From Caldifarciminota bacterium UBA6260 (GTDB lineage Bacteria; Hydrothermota; 32-111), in NCBI GenBank assembly GCA_002441125.1, contig DJVI01000015.1, positions 62,001 to 126,000 of the forward strand: a stretch of DNA of 64,000 bases. The letters run 5' to 3'. How positions within the stretch are numbered: the first letter of the stretch is position 1; each line of letters opens with the position of its first letter. This document shows, piece by piece, positions 16,568 through 25,187 of this stretch. The translations under genes and the position numbers were made by a program. Below the pieces are notes generated by a model, which was given only the letters and a program-made list of their open reading frames with translations, was not told the DNA's origin and did not search any database.

Positions 16568-17242
16568 TTATTTCATACTTTGTAAAATTTTTTCTACCAT
16601 CTTCTGTGACTGACTTGGACCTATTATCATTGATGATGCTTTTGAAAATCTTTTCAAAAATTCATCAAGTTTACTCTGACTTAAGTTTTTTATATCCAAT
16701 TTCATTTCTGAAACAATGTTGTTAATTATATCTTCTGCAAAATCCTCAAGGAACTCACCAGCGATTTTTTTGATTTTATTGAAAGAATCACCATCAATGT
16801 TTAAAGTAGAAACGGTTTCCTCTTTTTCAACAATTTTCTCTTTGACTTCTTCTTTTACAGGTTGTGAAGGTTTAACAACTATCTTTTTCTTGTCCTTTAA
16901 AGCTATTTTAACTTTATCTTCCTTTTCCTCTTTTATAGATTCTTTTTCAACAATCTCAGCAAAATCTATATCATCAACTATAACATTCTTGTTAACTATC
17001 AATCCAAAAAAAGAACCTTTTTTGTGGAAAAAAATTATCTTTTTATCTTCATTCTGGAATTCTATTTTATCAATTTTGGATACATTGGCTGCATCGAGTG
17101 ATTGTTTTAAAACAACTATTACCTGTTTAACAACATCATCTGTATAGCCAACAATACCTGTTTTTTGGATCATATCGTTTTCATTAGAGAAGACAAAATC
17201 AGCATCAAATTTTTCCCTTATCTTTTCTATATTGTACCCCAT
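16568..17242 (-). CDS. Roadblock-like protein with shared C-terminal helical module
   Basis: 224 residues, no confident family. Residues 1-95 alternate helix and strand (MGYNIEKIREKFDADFVF, KIIFFHKKGSFFGLIVNKNVI) in a way resembling a Roadblock/LC7 domain. A Lys/Glu linker follows, then a helical C-terminus ending SQKMVEKILQSMK that resembles the ends of the two upstream proteins. ATG 17242 is chosen because GGGAGG lies four bases upstream; the TTG at 17245 sits too close to it. Function unknown; a signalling scaffold is plausible. Confidence 0.55.
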   Translation of the reverse strand: MGYNIEKIREKFDADFVFSNENDMIQKTGIVGYTDDVVKQVIVVLKQSLDAANVSKIDKIEFQNEDKKIIFFHKKGSFFGLIVNKNVIVDDIDFAEIVEKESIKEEKEDKVKIALKDKKKIVVKPSQPVKEEVKEKIVEKEETVSTLNIDGDSFNKIKKIAGEFLEDFAEDIINNIVSEMKLDIKNLSQSKLDEFLKRFSKASSMIIGPSQSQKMVEKILQSMK

Positions 17243-17253
17243 CAAGCCTCCCT

Positions 17254-18018
17254 TTATCTTTTGCTCAACTTTTCAATAACATTTTGAACCATTTTTTTCG
17301 CTTCAGATGCCCCATAAACTTCAACCGCTTTTTTACACACTCCATCTATCAAAACTTTAGTTGTCCTTTGAATATCATCCCTACTTATTTCAACTGGAAC
17401 TATATCTTTAATCTCTATTTTATCCTTTATATCGAGTGCTTTTTCTAAAATATCTAAATTTGAAAGATTATCTTTTATAAAATTGTTCCAGACCTTTCTA
17501 TCACCACCTTGGGAGAACTCATCAACAAGAAGATTTAACTGTAGAATTTTTGAAAGTAAAAGTTTTCTCTCTATCTCTCCCAACATGTTAACTTCCTGTT
17601 GGGTTGATACATTTTCAAAAGGATTATAAGGTTTTTGAAAAGCTTCTTCAACTACAGGTTTGTTTTCAACTATCTTTTCTTCCTCAACTTTTGGAGACTC
17701 TGCTATTTTTTTAAACTCTTCATAGAATCTATTCGTATCAACATCTCCATTGATTTTAAAAAGTAAAAATTCATTTTTTTCTGAAATCAAAATAAGGTTA
17801 TTCCCATCAACCTTTATAAATGATATTAAAGGATAACCCATCTGAAATTTTTTAAATATAACATCTCCCGCAGAACCAAGAAATGCACCTATATCTCCGA
17901 GATTGTTAGGCTGTTCTCCAACTTTTTCAAGTATAGTTCCATCCTCCTTGTTCAATCTCATAGCCCCAAATACTGGAATGAAACCTTTCATTTTTTCAAC
18001 TAGTTCAGAAAGTTCCAT
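17254..18018 (-). CDS. Roadblock-like protein with shared C-terminal helical module
   Basis: 254 residues. The first 115 residues resemble a Roadblock/LC7 fold: GFIPVFGAMRLNKEDGTILE, then NNLILISEKNEFLLFKI. After a Pro/Glu linker come helices ending AVEVYGASEAKKMVQNVIEKL, closely patterned on the tail of the DUF4388 protein encoded just upstream. ATG 18018 follows an AAGGGG site; GTG 18021 is the alternative. It overlaps its upstream neighbour by 14 bases. The role is inferred to be signalling or polarity. Confidence 0.55.
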   Translation of the reverse strand: MELSELVEKMKGFIPVFGAMRLNKEDGTILEKVGEQPNNLGDIGAFLGSAGDVIFKKFQMGYPLISFIKVDGNNLILISEKNEFLLFKINGDVDTNRFYEEFKKIAESPKVEEEKIVENKPVVEEAFQKPYNPFENVSTQQEVNMLGEIERKLLLSKILQLNLLVDEFSQGGDRKVWNNFIKDNLSNLDILEKALDIKDKIEIKDIVPVEISRDDIQRTTKVLIDGVCKKAVEVYGASEAKKMVQNVIEKLSKR

Positions 18019-18898
18019 CACTCACCCCTTCTTTATTTAAAAGTTCCCTATATTTTTTCTTAGCTATCATTCCTCCATACTCTTCAACACCTTTTTCAAC
18101 GATCTTTTCGAAAAGGATCTTTTTCATATTTCTCACTTTAGCTTCATCGATGAACCTGTCTGCATTGTCATCTATTTCAATCATTTCATTTTTGAATTTT
18201 AAAAATCCAGCTATAATTTCAAAACCAGAGTTAGTTAAAAGATCAACTATAAAGTTGAACCAATCTTTGGAATTCGTATTTTTCACGGAGAAAGTATCAA
18301 GAATATTGTTTAAACTTTTTTCAAAATCTTTTCTTAATTTTTCAACAAAAGATTTATCAAAAATAAGACCTTTTGAAATCAAATATTCCAAAGATTTATA
18401 TGATTCTATAAGAGGAAGGTTGCTTTCTTTTATAACAGTTCTGATATTTTTTTTACCATCAACAATTCTAATTATTACCCAATCCGTTTTTCTCAAACTT
18501 ATGTTATCTCCAAGTCCTTCAGCCCTCTTTTCCAAAACAGCATCGAAAGAAGGTAACCTTTTCAAAATATCATCAAACTCGATTCTTCTTTTTTCAATCT
18601 GTTCTATAAGAGATGATGTGTTTTGTTGTTCGATTGTGATTTCGTCAGTTTTTTCACCATCAATATAAGTTATAACTCCGTTCCTTTCGATGGAGAGATT
18701 GTATAAAGCTTCTTCTCCTGTAAAAGTGTTATAAACTGCATGTTTTGGTAAACCGTTTTCAAAAAATATTTTCCCTTCTTTATCCTCAAAATTAAAAATA
18801 AGAACACCTGTTCTCTGTTTTGATGAGATGAGATTTATAAATTCAACTGGACTGAAAATCTCAAGATTCGCTTTTAAATCTACCTTCTCTTTATCCAT
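18005..18898 (-). CDS. DUF4388 (PATAN-like) domain protein
   Basis: 297 residues. Residues 8-100 carry the DUF4388 pattern FSPVEFINLISSKQRTGVL, then GKIFFENGLPKHAVY. In other bacteria this domain is linked to two-component, Roadblock and gliding systems. The middle resembles a winged-helix-like region (KKNIRTVIKESNLPLIESYKSLEYLISKGL). The tail, VEKGVEEYGGMIAKKKYRELL, is shared in pattern with the next two proteins. It overlaps the lipoate ligase-like gene by 19 bases. Confidence 0.72.
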   Translation of the reverse strand: MDKEKVDLKANLEIFSPVEFINLISSKQRTGVLIFNFEDKEGKIFFENGLPKHAVYNTFTGEEALYNLSIERNGVITYIDGEKTDEITIEQQNTSSLIEQIEKRRIEFDDILKRLPSFDAVLEKRAEGLGDNISLRKTDWVIIRIVDGKKNIRTVIKESNLPLIESYKSLEYLISKGLIFDKSFVEKLRKDFEKSLNNILDTFSVKNTNSKDWFNFIVDLLTNSGFEIIAGFLKFKNEMIEIDDNADRFIDEAKVRNMKKILFEKIVEKGVEEYGGMIAKKKYRELLNKEGVSDGTF

Positions 18899-19626
18899 TC
18901 CTCATCCTTATATTTTTCAACAATTTTTTTAAACTCTAAATCGTTTAAATCTAACTCTACTTTTTGCCATTCAAAATCGAGCTCCCTAAAAAAAACTTTG
19001 TAAAATAAAAAAGACATATCTTTGATATTATAATTTAAACCTGTTAAATTTTCAATATTGTTTGAAAATTTTTTCCCATAAATTTTTTCCTGTGGTATAA
19101 CGCTTTCTTTTACAAGAATAGTTCCCTGTTGTAAAAAATTTTTTTCAGAGAATGTCTGGGCACTCCCAACTATCTTTTCTCCATTTAAACTTATCTCGTA
19201 CACAGATTGTGATCCAAAACAATCAGCTATAAAATTATCTTTCTTTTCACCCTGAGTCAGTTTCGCATTTATACCTATCTTTTCAAAAGCTTTTATAAAG
19301 ATCTCTGAAATTTTTTTATACCTTTCTAAAAGACCTCCATTTTTACCAAAGAATTCAATGTTGCCAACAAAAGAGTAAGTCAGATCTCCACTATGTAAAA
19401 CAGCTCTTCCTCCAGTCATCCTTCTTGTTATATCAATACTCTCTCTTTTTATATAATCATAATCTATTCCAAAATTGTACCTTTGATTGTATCCGATTGT
19501 AATTGAAGGTTTAGAAAAAGAATAGAATCTGAAAAAAACAGTATCAATGTTTTTATAAGCCCATTCATCACAAGCCATATTTGTATAAACATCAAAAACA
19601 GAGTAATCTAAATAGTAACCTTTCAT
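18880..19626 (-). CDS. Lipoate-protein ligase / octanoyltransferase family protein
   Basis: 248 residues, biotin/lipoate A/B ligase fold. Signatures: SITIGYNQ, RRMTGGRAVLHSGDLTYSF, DCFGSQSVYEISLNGEKIVGSAQ, FLQQGTILV. The Cys before FGSQS is at the place used as nucleophile by LipM-type octanoyltransferases, so LipM or LplA activity are both possible. Either would supply lipoyl groups, for example to a glycine-cleavage H protein; gcvPB begins this same operon. It overlaps its upstream neighbour as ATGA. Confidence 0.85.
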   Translation of the reverse strand: MKGYYLDYSVFDVYTNMACDEWAYKNIDTVFFRFYSFSKPSITIGYNQRYNFGIDYDYIKRESIDITRRMTGGRAVLHSGDLTYSFVGNIEFFGKNGGLLERYKKISEIFIKAFEKIGINAKLTQGEKKDNFIADCFGSQSVYEISLNGEKIVGSAQTFSEKNFLQQGTILVKESVIPQEKIYGKKFSNNIENLTGLNYNIKDMSFLFYKVFFRELDFEWQKVELDLNDLEFKKIVEKYKDEEWIKRR

Positions 19627-20243
19627 CTTAAAACTTTAAGCCAATCTGATAAAAGGAAATATATCCTTCCTATTAAAAGTGAAATACGAGCCATAACCGT
19701 ATAACCGAATGATGCCCCAAAAGCAACCATTATGAAGGTTATACCTATTTTTGATCCCCATCTTAAAACACCTTTCTGTTCTTTTGAGAAATAGAAGTAA
19801 ATGAGTGTTGTCAGAACACCAAATACTATCAGAAAGTTGTTAAAAGTTTCAAAATTGAATCCTGTCAAGGGAACAAGAGTTGCCTGAACCTGAGGCAGTA
19901 TGAAACCTTGTATAGCACCTGTAACTCCAAGTCCCGCACCCATTCCGACTGTGAACGCTATAGACCATCTTGATAACCATGATATCTGTGGAAACCATCT
20001 TGTTAACATTATTATTCCAAAAAATGCAGGTATTATAAGAATGAACTGTTTATTTTTGATCATAGGATCGAGAAGCATAGGTTGTATAACATAAGCCCAT
20101 GTGTATATTATCCAGTATCCTGCAGTTATTCCAACATAAAGATGTTCAGCGAATTTGTAGAAAGGGTTATCCTTATAAAGGAAAGAATATATAAATAGGG
20201 TTAAACCAGCAGCGATCCAAATTCCAATTGTTGTTCCCATCAT
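19623..20243 (-). CDS. Polytopic membrane protein of the DUF6754 module, copy 2 (component A)
   Basis: 206 residues with six or more membrane helices; not a named family I recognise. Conserved with its paralogue at 23034: IYSFLYKDNPFYKFAE near the start and VGITFIMVAFGASFGYTVMARISLLIGRI then FLLSDWL at the end. It is the last gene of the second four-gene module, starting over the stop of its neighbour. A channel or membrane scaffold is possible, but the function is unknown. Confidence 0.7.
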   Translation of the reverse strand: MMGTTIGIWIAAGLTLFIYSFLYKDNPFYKFAEHLYVGITAGYWIIYTWAYVIQPMLLDPMIKNKQFILIIPAFFGIIMLTRWFPQISWLSRWSIAFTVGMGAGLGVTGAIQGFILPQVQATLVPLTGFNFETFNNFLIVFGVLTTLIYFYFSKEQKGVLRWGSKIGITFIMVAFGASFGYTVMARISLLIGRIYFLLSDWLKVLR

Positions 20244-21076
20244 TTTCCTCCTTCTTTATTTTTCATTCCCTTTTCGATGAAATAAGCAATGTTTCCTAAA
20301 ACTATGAAAAGTATTATTACAAGATGTGAATAGGATTGTGATGCCATACCTGCTACAGCAAGATCAGGTTTATCAACAAGAACTTCATATTCTGCAGCAC
20401 CTTTCATACCTCCAACGAGTCCAACAATCTGACCTGATTGATAAAAGTAATAAGCATCAGGTGCTGAAACAGCGTTCAAAGCGAGAGCTATCTTCTGTTT
20501 GAACCTTCCACCTGCGTACTCGATCCAAGCAAGATATGTTGAACCGGCTTCAAGACCAACAAGTAGTGCAATATCATTATAGTTGTGAACATTCTTCATC
20601 ATAGGGAATGAATCAAGAGGAATATTTCTATAATCTACCTTGAAATAGTCCCTTATCTCTTTTCCTATACCGACCATCTGGGCAACATAACCTGGTCTGT
20701 ATCCTAAATTTATATAATCAACACCATACACTGCTCCCATCTCTTTTGCAATTTTCTCAAGTCCCATAGTTCCAAGTGGAGCTCCAAGTTGCCATTGAAC
20801 TATAAGTATTGGTTTTAACTTGTTTTTAAAAAGTTGTCTTAAAAGAGCTTCAAGAAATGGCTGCTGTTCAGGCATTGAAGCTGCATCGTAATCTATCGAA
20901 ATCAAAACATTACTTCCTTCAGGCAATTTTTCTATATAATCGTAAACATCTTGAACAGGTTTTGAAACAACAACCGGAAATTTTGGTTTAAATATTAAAG
21001 GTAGAACAACTACCAAAGCTATGAAAAGGTATATGAATCTTCTATCTATTTTTGAAAGTTTTATAAAAAAATTCAT
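20240..21076 (-). CDS. Membrane-anchored protein of the DUF6754 module, copy 2 (component B)
   Basis: 278 residues from ATG 21076, which has AAGGAG upstream; GTG 21082 is the weaker alternative. An N-terminal helix (IYLFIALVVVLPLIF) and a C-terminal helix (SHLVIILFIVLGNIAYFIEKG) flank a soluble alpha/beta domain with repeated beta strands (NVLISIDYDAAS, KPILIVQWQLGAPLG, YNDIALLVGLEAGS, VGLVGGMKGAAEYE). Clearly paralogous to the protein at 23639-24505. The soluble domain probably lies outside the cytoplasm. Function unknown. Confidence 0.7.
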   Translation of the reverse strand: MNFFIKLSKIDRRFIYLFIALVVVLPLIFKPKFPVVVSKPVQDVYDYIEKLPEGSNVLISIDYDAASMPEQQPFLEALLRQLFKNKLKPILIVQWQLGAPLGTMGLEKIAKEMGAVYGVDYINLGYRPGYVAQMVGIGKEIRDYFKVDYRNIPLDSFPMMKNVHNYNDIALLVGLEAGSTYLAWIEYAGGRFKQKIALALNAVSAPDAYYFYQSGQIVGLVGGMKGAAEYEVLVDKPDLAVAGMASQSYSHLVIILFIVLGNIAYFIEKGMKNKEGGK

Positions 21077-21085
21077 AATCACTCC

Positions 21086-21724
21086 TTATGAAAGATAACT
21101 TCTTTCTATACCCAAAATTATCCTTATGGAAACACCCAAAGCACCTAAAGATATTCCAAGTCCAATTCCTCTTTTTGCAGCCATCTGTGGTACCTGCATT
21201 ATCCATTCGGTAAATTTTGGAAGGTAAGGGGAAATCTGTTCTCCAAGTGGAACCCTTCCGAGCATAACTATTATAGCTGTAATGAGTAGAAGTGTAGCAT
21301 CAAAATTTCTTGCTCTGAAAGCTCTGTAAGCTGCAGATGCTATAAAGAAAGCGAGAAGTGAAAACATTGTTGACTGTAATGGAACGATAAAATAGTTGTA
21401 TATGTATGTAAAATAGGATTTATCGTCGAACGCTGTTCCAAACCTTACTGTTTCTATAATACCAACTACAACTGTTGCGGTGAAACCAAGTATAAGAACC
21501 AATGAAAAGAACCAGTTCTCATCTTTTCTCTTCAACTTTCTAAAATGCATTCCTATCAAAGAATCAACCCCAAGAAGCATTGTAAAACCAGCTATTATCG
21601 AATACCAGTTCAAAGATATTTTCTCTATATCACCAAAAGGTTTATGAGGAATAAAGAAAGAGATTATCATTATCATTCCAACCAAAAATGTTATAAAAAT
21701 CGGGATCCCTTTTCCTTTCAACAT
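21086..21724 (-). CDS. Polytopic membrane protein of the DUF6754 module, copy 2 (component C)
   Basis: 212 residues, about five or six membrane helices. The diagnostic stretch shared with its paralogue at 24502 is QSTMFSLLAFFIASAAYRAF, then RARNFDATLLL, GRVPLGE and the ending IILGIERSYL. It sits 9 bases upstream of component B and 11 bases downstream of the DUF6754 gene. No catalytic motif is visible. Confidence 0.7.
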   Translation of the reverse strand: MLKGKGIPIFITFLVGMIMIISFFIPHKPFGDIEKISLNWYSIIAGFTMLLGVDSLIGMHFRKLKRKDENWFFSLVLILGFTATVVVGIIETVRFGTAFDDKSYFTYIYNYFIVPLQSTMFSLLAFFIASAAYRAFRARNFDATLLLITAIIVMLGRVPLGEQISPYLPKFTEWIMQVPQMAAKRGIGLGISLGALGVSIRIILGIERSYLS

Positions 21725-21735
21725 TTTTCCTCCTA

Positions 21736-23025
21736 CTAAACTTGTAAAGCTCTAGCTAACAGATCGAATAGATTTTTAAAAATTCCTATATTGAATCCAT
21801 AAGCAAAAATAGATAGGACAAAACCAACTATTATCAAAACCATTATAAAAACTTTCAAAAGGTCTTCAGCAGCGATCGAACCAAGCATCATTGGTTCTTT
21901 CTGAAGGTAAACTGAAGCAGCCATCATTTCCTCTCCTATAAGAGTATAGTCGCATGCTGCAACAAAGAATGGTAGTTGTGCTGTTTCAGTTGTACCAGAA
22001 ATCTGTATCGCACCAATTGAATGTCCAGTTTCAGCGAGTATCAAAGATTCTGCAAAGAATAAACCTTGAAGGAAGACCGCTCCCGGTTTTTCCCTCATCA
22101 TCATACCATCAACACCTGCTGCATATCCAAACTGATCCTGAGTTATATACATTATATCGTTTTTATTATAAAGGTCTGGTCTACCAGCTTCAGTGAAAGC
22201 TTCTTTAACAACCTCCTGTGCTGTTGTCATAACAACAGGATCATAGGAAGGAACAAGAATCTTTGTTTCATACTCTGCAACCTTTTTAGAAACTCTACTA
22301 AGAATTGTAAGTCCAGCTATAGTTGGAATATCTGTAACATAACCTATTCCGAGAATATACATTATCGGTTTTCCCATCTCTGTACTTCTACCAACAGCCT
22401 CTTCAACAGCATCAAGTCCATTTATCTTTCTGATGTAAAGTTCTTTTCCACTTTTCGCAAGGTTCAGATAGTATAAAAAGACGAAAGAGATAAGTATAAG
22501 AGATATAACTACTGGAATCCTTGAAAGGTTAAACCATGAAGCTTTTGAAATAATGGCATCTGTCTCAGCTGTAACATAAAATGTATCATTATTGAAAATG
22601 TAGATACCATTTTTTGAGTAACCATTCTCTTTTGAAATCAACATGTTCAAAAAATCTTCATCTACCATCTTTTTACTCAAAATTCCAGTGTAGTAATATT
22701 TTGTTCCATCCTTTACTCTTGATGGATCTTCTTCTGAGCTAACATCTCTTACCTGTTTTGATGAAACAAGAAGGTCTGTTGCAACAATAGAGTTGTTCCC
22801 AGCCTCATCCTTTCTCAAAACAGTTAAAAAAAAGTTATCCAAAGAATCAGGAAAGGACCACTCTATTTCTATACCACCTCCACCATCGTTAGGGATATCT
22901 TTACCTGTAATAGCGAATCCTTCAAAAGGTGTTTGATTCTCTAAAAAAATCAAACTATCATTTTCAGAGAAAAGTGAGATTGAAAGAATAAGAAAAACTA
23001 TCAAAAGAAGGGTTCTTTTTAACAC
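21736..23025 (-). CDS. DUF6754-type membrane protein, copy 2 (component D)
   Basis: 429 residues from GTG 23025, which follows AGGAGG; a longer TTG-started reading would destroy the signal peptide. Layout: signal peptide (about 1-20), a fibronectin III-like extracytoplasmic domain (IEIEWSFPDS, DGTKYYYTGIL), a membrane helix near 160-180, a cytoplasmic domain with RKINGLDAVEEAVGRSTEMGKP, ETKILVPSYDPVVM and TAQLPFFVAACDYTLIGEE, and a C-terminal helix pair. Strong paralogue of 25188-26390. First gene of the second module; function unknown. Confidence 0.75.
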   Translation of the reverse strand: MLKRTLLLIVFLILSISLFSENDSLIFLENQTPFEGFAITGKDIPNDGGGGIEIEWSFPDSLDNFFLTVLRKDEAGNNSIVATDLLVSSKQVRDVSSEEDPSRVKDGTKYYYTGILSKKMVDEDFLNMLISKENGYSKNGIYIFNNDTFYVTAETDAIISKASWFNLSRIPVVISLILISFVFLYYLNLAKSGKELYIRKINGLDAVEEAVGRSTEMGKPIMYILGIGYVTDIPTIAGLTILSRVSKKVAEYETKILVPSYDPVVMTTAQEVVKEAFTEAGRPDLYNKNDIMYITQDQFGYAAGVDGMMMREKPGAVFLQGLFFAESLILAETGHSIGAIQISGTTETAQLPFFVAACDYTLIGEEMMAASVYLQKEPMMLGSIAAEDLLKVFIMVLIIVGFVLSIFAYGFNIGIFKNLFDLLARALQV

Positions 23026-23033
23026 CTCTCCTC

Positions 23034-23639
23034 CTATTTTATTATTCCAAGCCAATCTGAAAGAAGAAACTGTATTCTTCCTATAAAGAGGGAAACTCTC
23101 GCCATAATAGTGTATCCGAAAGCTGCTCCGAATGCAACCATTATGAAAGTTATTCCAACTCTTGAAACTCTTCCAACGAAACCTTTATGTTCGAGAGAAA
23201 AGAAAAAATAGACTAAAGTTGAAATTACTCCAACAACTATGATCAAACTTCCAAAATCCAATTTTAAAGGCATAGTTGCATATACCTGTTTAAAAAGAAA
23301 TTCGAAAGATGAAGGAACTGAAAGTCCTGTTCCAGCACCAACAACAAAAGCTATAGGTATTCTTGAAAGATAGGAAACATTTTTAAAAAACCTTGAAAAC
23401 ATCAATAAACCGAGCAGAAGCGGAATCAAAACAAGGAAATTCTTATCGTAAACAAGAGGGTTATAAACTTTCGTAATTATAGTGTTGTGCCAGTAAACTG
23501 ATATACCGTAACCTATAGATATTCCTACAAGAAGATATTCTGCAAACTTGTAGAAAGGATTGTCTTTATATAGAAAAGAATAGATAGCAAGTGTAAGTAA
23601 AGCAGCTATCCATATCCAAAAATTAGTTGCAATAGCCAT
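23034..23639 (-). CDS. Polytopic membrane protein of the DUF6754 module, copy 1 (component A)
   Basis: 201 residues, six or more helices, paralogue of 19623-20243. Shared stretches: IYSFLYKDNPFYKFAEYLLVG and GITFIMVAFGAAFGYTIMAR, with the same FLLSDWL ending. Its start codon shares one base with the stop of component B (TAATG), so the two are translationally coupled. Unknown function. Confidence 0.7.
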   Translation of the reverse strand: MAIATNFWIWIAALLTLAIYSFLYKDNPFYKFAEYLLVGISIGYGISVYWHNTIITKVYNPLVYDKNFLVLIPLLLGLLMFSRFFKNVSYLSRIPIAFVVGAGTGLSVPSSFEFLFKQVYATMPLKLDFGSLIIVVGVISTLVYFFFSLEHKGFVGRVSRVGITFIMVAFGAAFGYTIMARVSLFIGRIQFLLSDWLGIIK

Positions 23640-24505
23640 TATTTACCCTCCTTTCTCTTCTTAACAAAATATGCGATGTTTCCAAGAATGATAAGTATAA
23701 TAAAAAATATGTGTGCTGAAGATTGTGCATCCATCCCTATAGAAGCATCCTTTCTTCCACCATAAACATTTTTCTTATCAAGTAAATGTTCATATTCTGC
23801 AGCACCTTTCAAACCACCAAGCATTCCTATCGCCTGTTTTGACTGGAGGTAAGAATAATACTCGGCTGCTGATACAGCGGTTGTTCCAATACCCATTTTC
23901 AAACCATACCTTCCATTTGCATAGATGAGCCATGTCAAAACAACAGAACTACCGGCGAGTTCAACCATAAGGTTTATATCATTATAATTTTTTATCCCTT
24001 TCATAACTTCAAGTTCAGAGAGTTTATTTCCATAGCCATCCTCATTGAAAGTTTGAGTTATATCCTCTCCCATCTTCAAAACAACAGCACTTACTCCCGG
24101 AACATAGGCGAGTAATGTTATATCTTTTCCAAGTTGTTTCTGATTTTCAGGATTGCTTTTGTTCCATTCTTTTAAAACATTATCTATTGCATCCTGTGCC
24201 ATTCCAGCACCCTGTGGATACAGTGTTACAAAGAGAACTCTTAAATTGTTTGATAGAGCGTGTGCTGCTATAACTTTTGCCATAGGATGAAGTTCAGCCA
24301 TTGTTGATGGATCATAATCTGCACCTATCAGAACAACTCCTCCTTCTGGAATAGAGTCCTCAATAAAATCATAGATAGATTTTACAGGAGGTGTAGTTTT
24401 CATAGGGAATCCAACCGGAAACAAAAAGGGTATTATTATGCATAAAGCGAGAATAAGATATATCCATCTTTTATCAAGATTGCTGATAAAATTTATAAAT
24501 TTCAT
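23639..24505 (-). CDS. Membrane-anchored protein of the DUF6754 module, copy 1 (component B)
   Basis: 288 residues from ATG 24505, preceded by GGAGGAGGAAA and overlapping the stop of component C as ATGA; any longer reading would run through component C. N-terminal helix (RWIYLILALCIIIPFLFP), soluble alpha/beta domain (VVLIGADYDPSTMAELHP, RVLFVTLYPQGAGM, GMLGGLKGAAEYEHLL) and C-terminal helix. Paralogue of 20240-21076, with an insertion of about 10 residues. Confidence 0.7.
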   Translation of the reverse strand: MKFINFISNLDKRWIYLILALCIIIPFLFPVGFPMKTTPPVKSIYDFIEDSIPEGGVVLIGADYDPSTMAELHPMAKVIAAHALSNNLRVLFVTLYPQGAGMAQDAIDNVLKEWNKSNPENQKQLGKDITLLAYVPGVSAVVLKMGEDITQTFNEDGYGNKLSELEVMKGIKNYNDINLMVELAGSSVVLTWLIYANGRYGLKMGIGTTAVSAAEYYSYLQSKQAIGMLGGLKGAAEYEHLLDKKNVYGGRKDASIGMDAQSSAHIFFIILIILGNIAYFVKKRKEGK

Positions 24506-25179
24506 TTTCCTCCTCCAAGATATTTCCTTTCTATTCCAAGTATAATCTTTATAGATGTTGCTATAATACCAAGTTGGACACCTATAAGTATTCCTCTCTG
24601 AGCTGCCATATTCGGATATTTCAAGATCCATTCAACAACATCTGGAAGCCCTTTGTAAATGAATTCACCAAGTGGAACCCTTCCAAGAGTTACTATACCT
24701 GCTGTTACCAAAAGCAAAGTGGCATCAAAACTTCTCGCTCTGAAAGATCTGAAAGCTGCTGAAGCCATATAGAAAGCGAGTAGTGAAAAAATTGTGGATT
24801 GCATAGGCATCTGCATGTAAAGGTATGTATACATCAAAGGTGTTGTATCGGTTGGTTTTACAGAAGGAAAAATCTTCATCCATAAAGTTGTTGGCATGAA
24901 AGCACCACCAAAAACTCCAAGTAAAGCAGTCACAAACAAAGAAACAAGAACGATAATAGAATACTGCCACCCCTCAACCTTTCTTTTAATCTTAGTAAAA
25001 TGTAGTTCAACTGTTGACTGAACAGCAATAAGGTAAGTGAATGCTGATACTATTATAAGCCAATCTAACATCAAGTTGTAAAAACTTTTTGATGCTGGAT
25101 GTGGTACAAAAAATTGCAAAATGAGTGCTATACCAAAGATCGCTGATACTAAAAGTGGTAATGTTCTTCTTAAAAACAT
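24502..25179 (-). CDS. Polytopic membrane protein of the DUF6754 module, copy 1 (component C)
   Basis: 225 residues, about six helices, paralogue of 21086-21724. Shared: QSTIFSLLAFYMASAAFRSF, RARSFDATLLL, GRVPLGEFIY, and the ending IILGIERKYLGGGK. The loop between the third and fourth helices is longer here. AGGAG precedes ATG 25179. No catalytic motif is visible; the charged FRAR motif between helices is strongly kept in both copies. Confidence 0.7.
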   Translation of the reverse strand: MFLRRTLPLLVSAIFGIALILQFFVPHPASKSFYNLMLDWLIIVSAFTYLIAVQSTVELHFTKIKRKVEGWQYSIIVLVSLFVTALLGVFGGAFMPTTLWMKIFPSVKPTDTTPLMYTYLYMQMPMQSTIFSLLAFYMASAAFRSFRARSFDATLLLVTAGIVTLGRVPLGEFIYKGLPDVVEWILKYPNMAAQRGILIGVQLGIIATSIKIILGIERKYLGGGK

Positions 25180-25187
25180 ATTAACTC

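Noticed and set aside
22066..22476. 136-codon plus-strand frame within the DUF6754 gene
   Set aside because: Mirror of a strongly conserved minus-strand domain with a paralogue; no start signals.
24506..24631. Longer N-terminus for the 288-aa component B
   Set aside because: It would overlap component C by over 100 bases with unlikely sequence; ATG 24505 has GGAGGAGG and an ATGA overlap.
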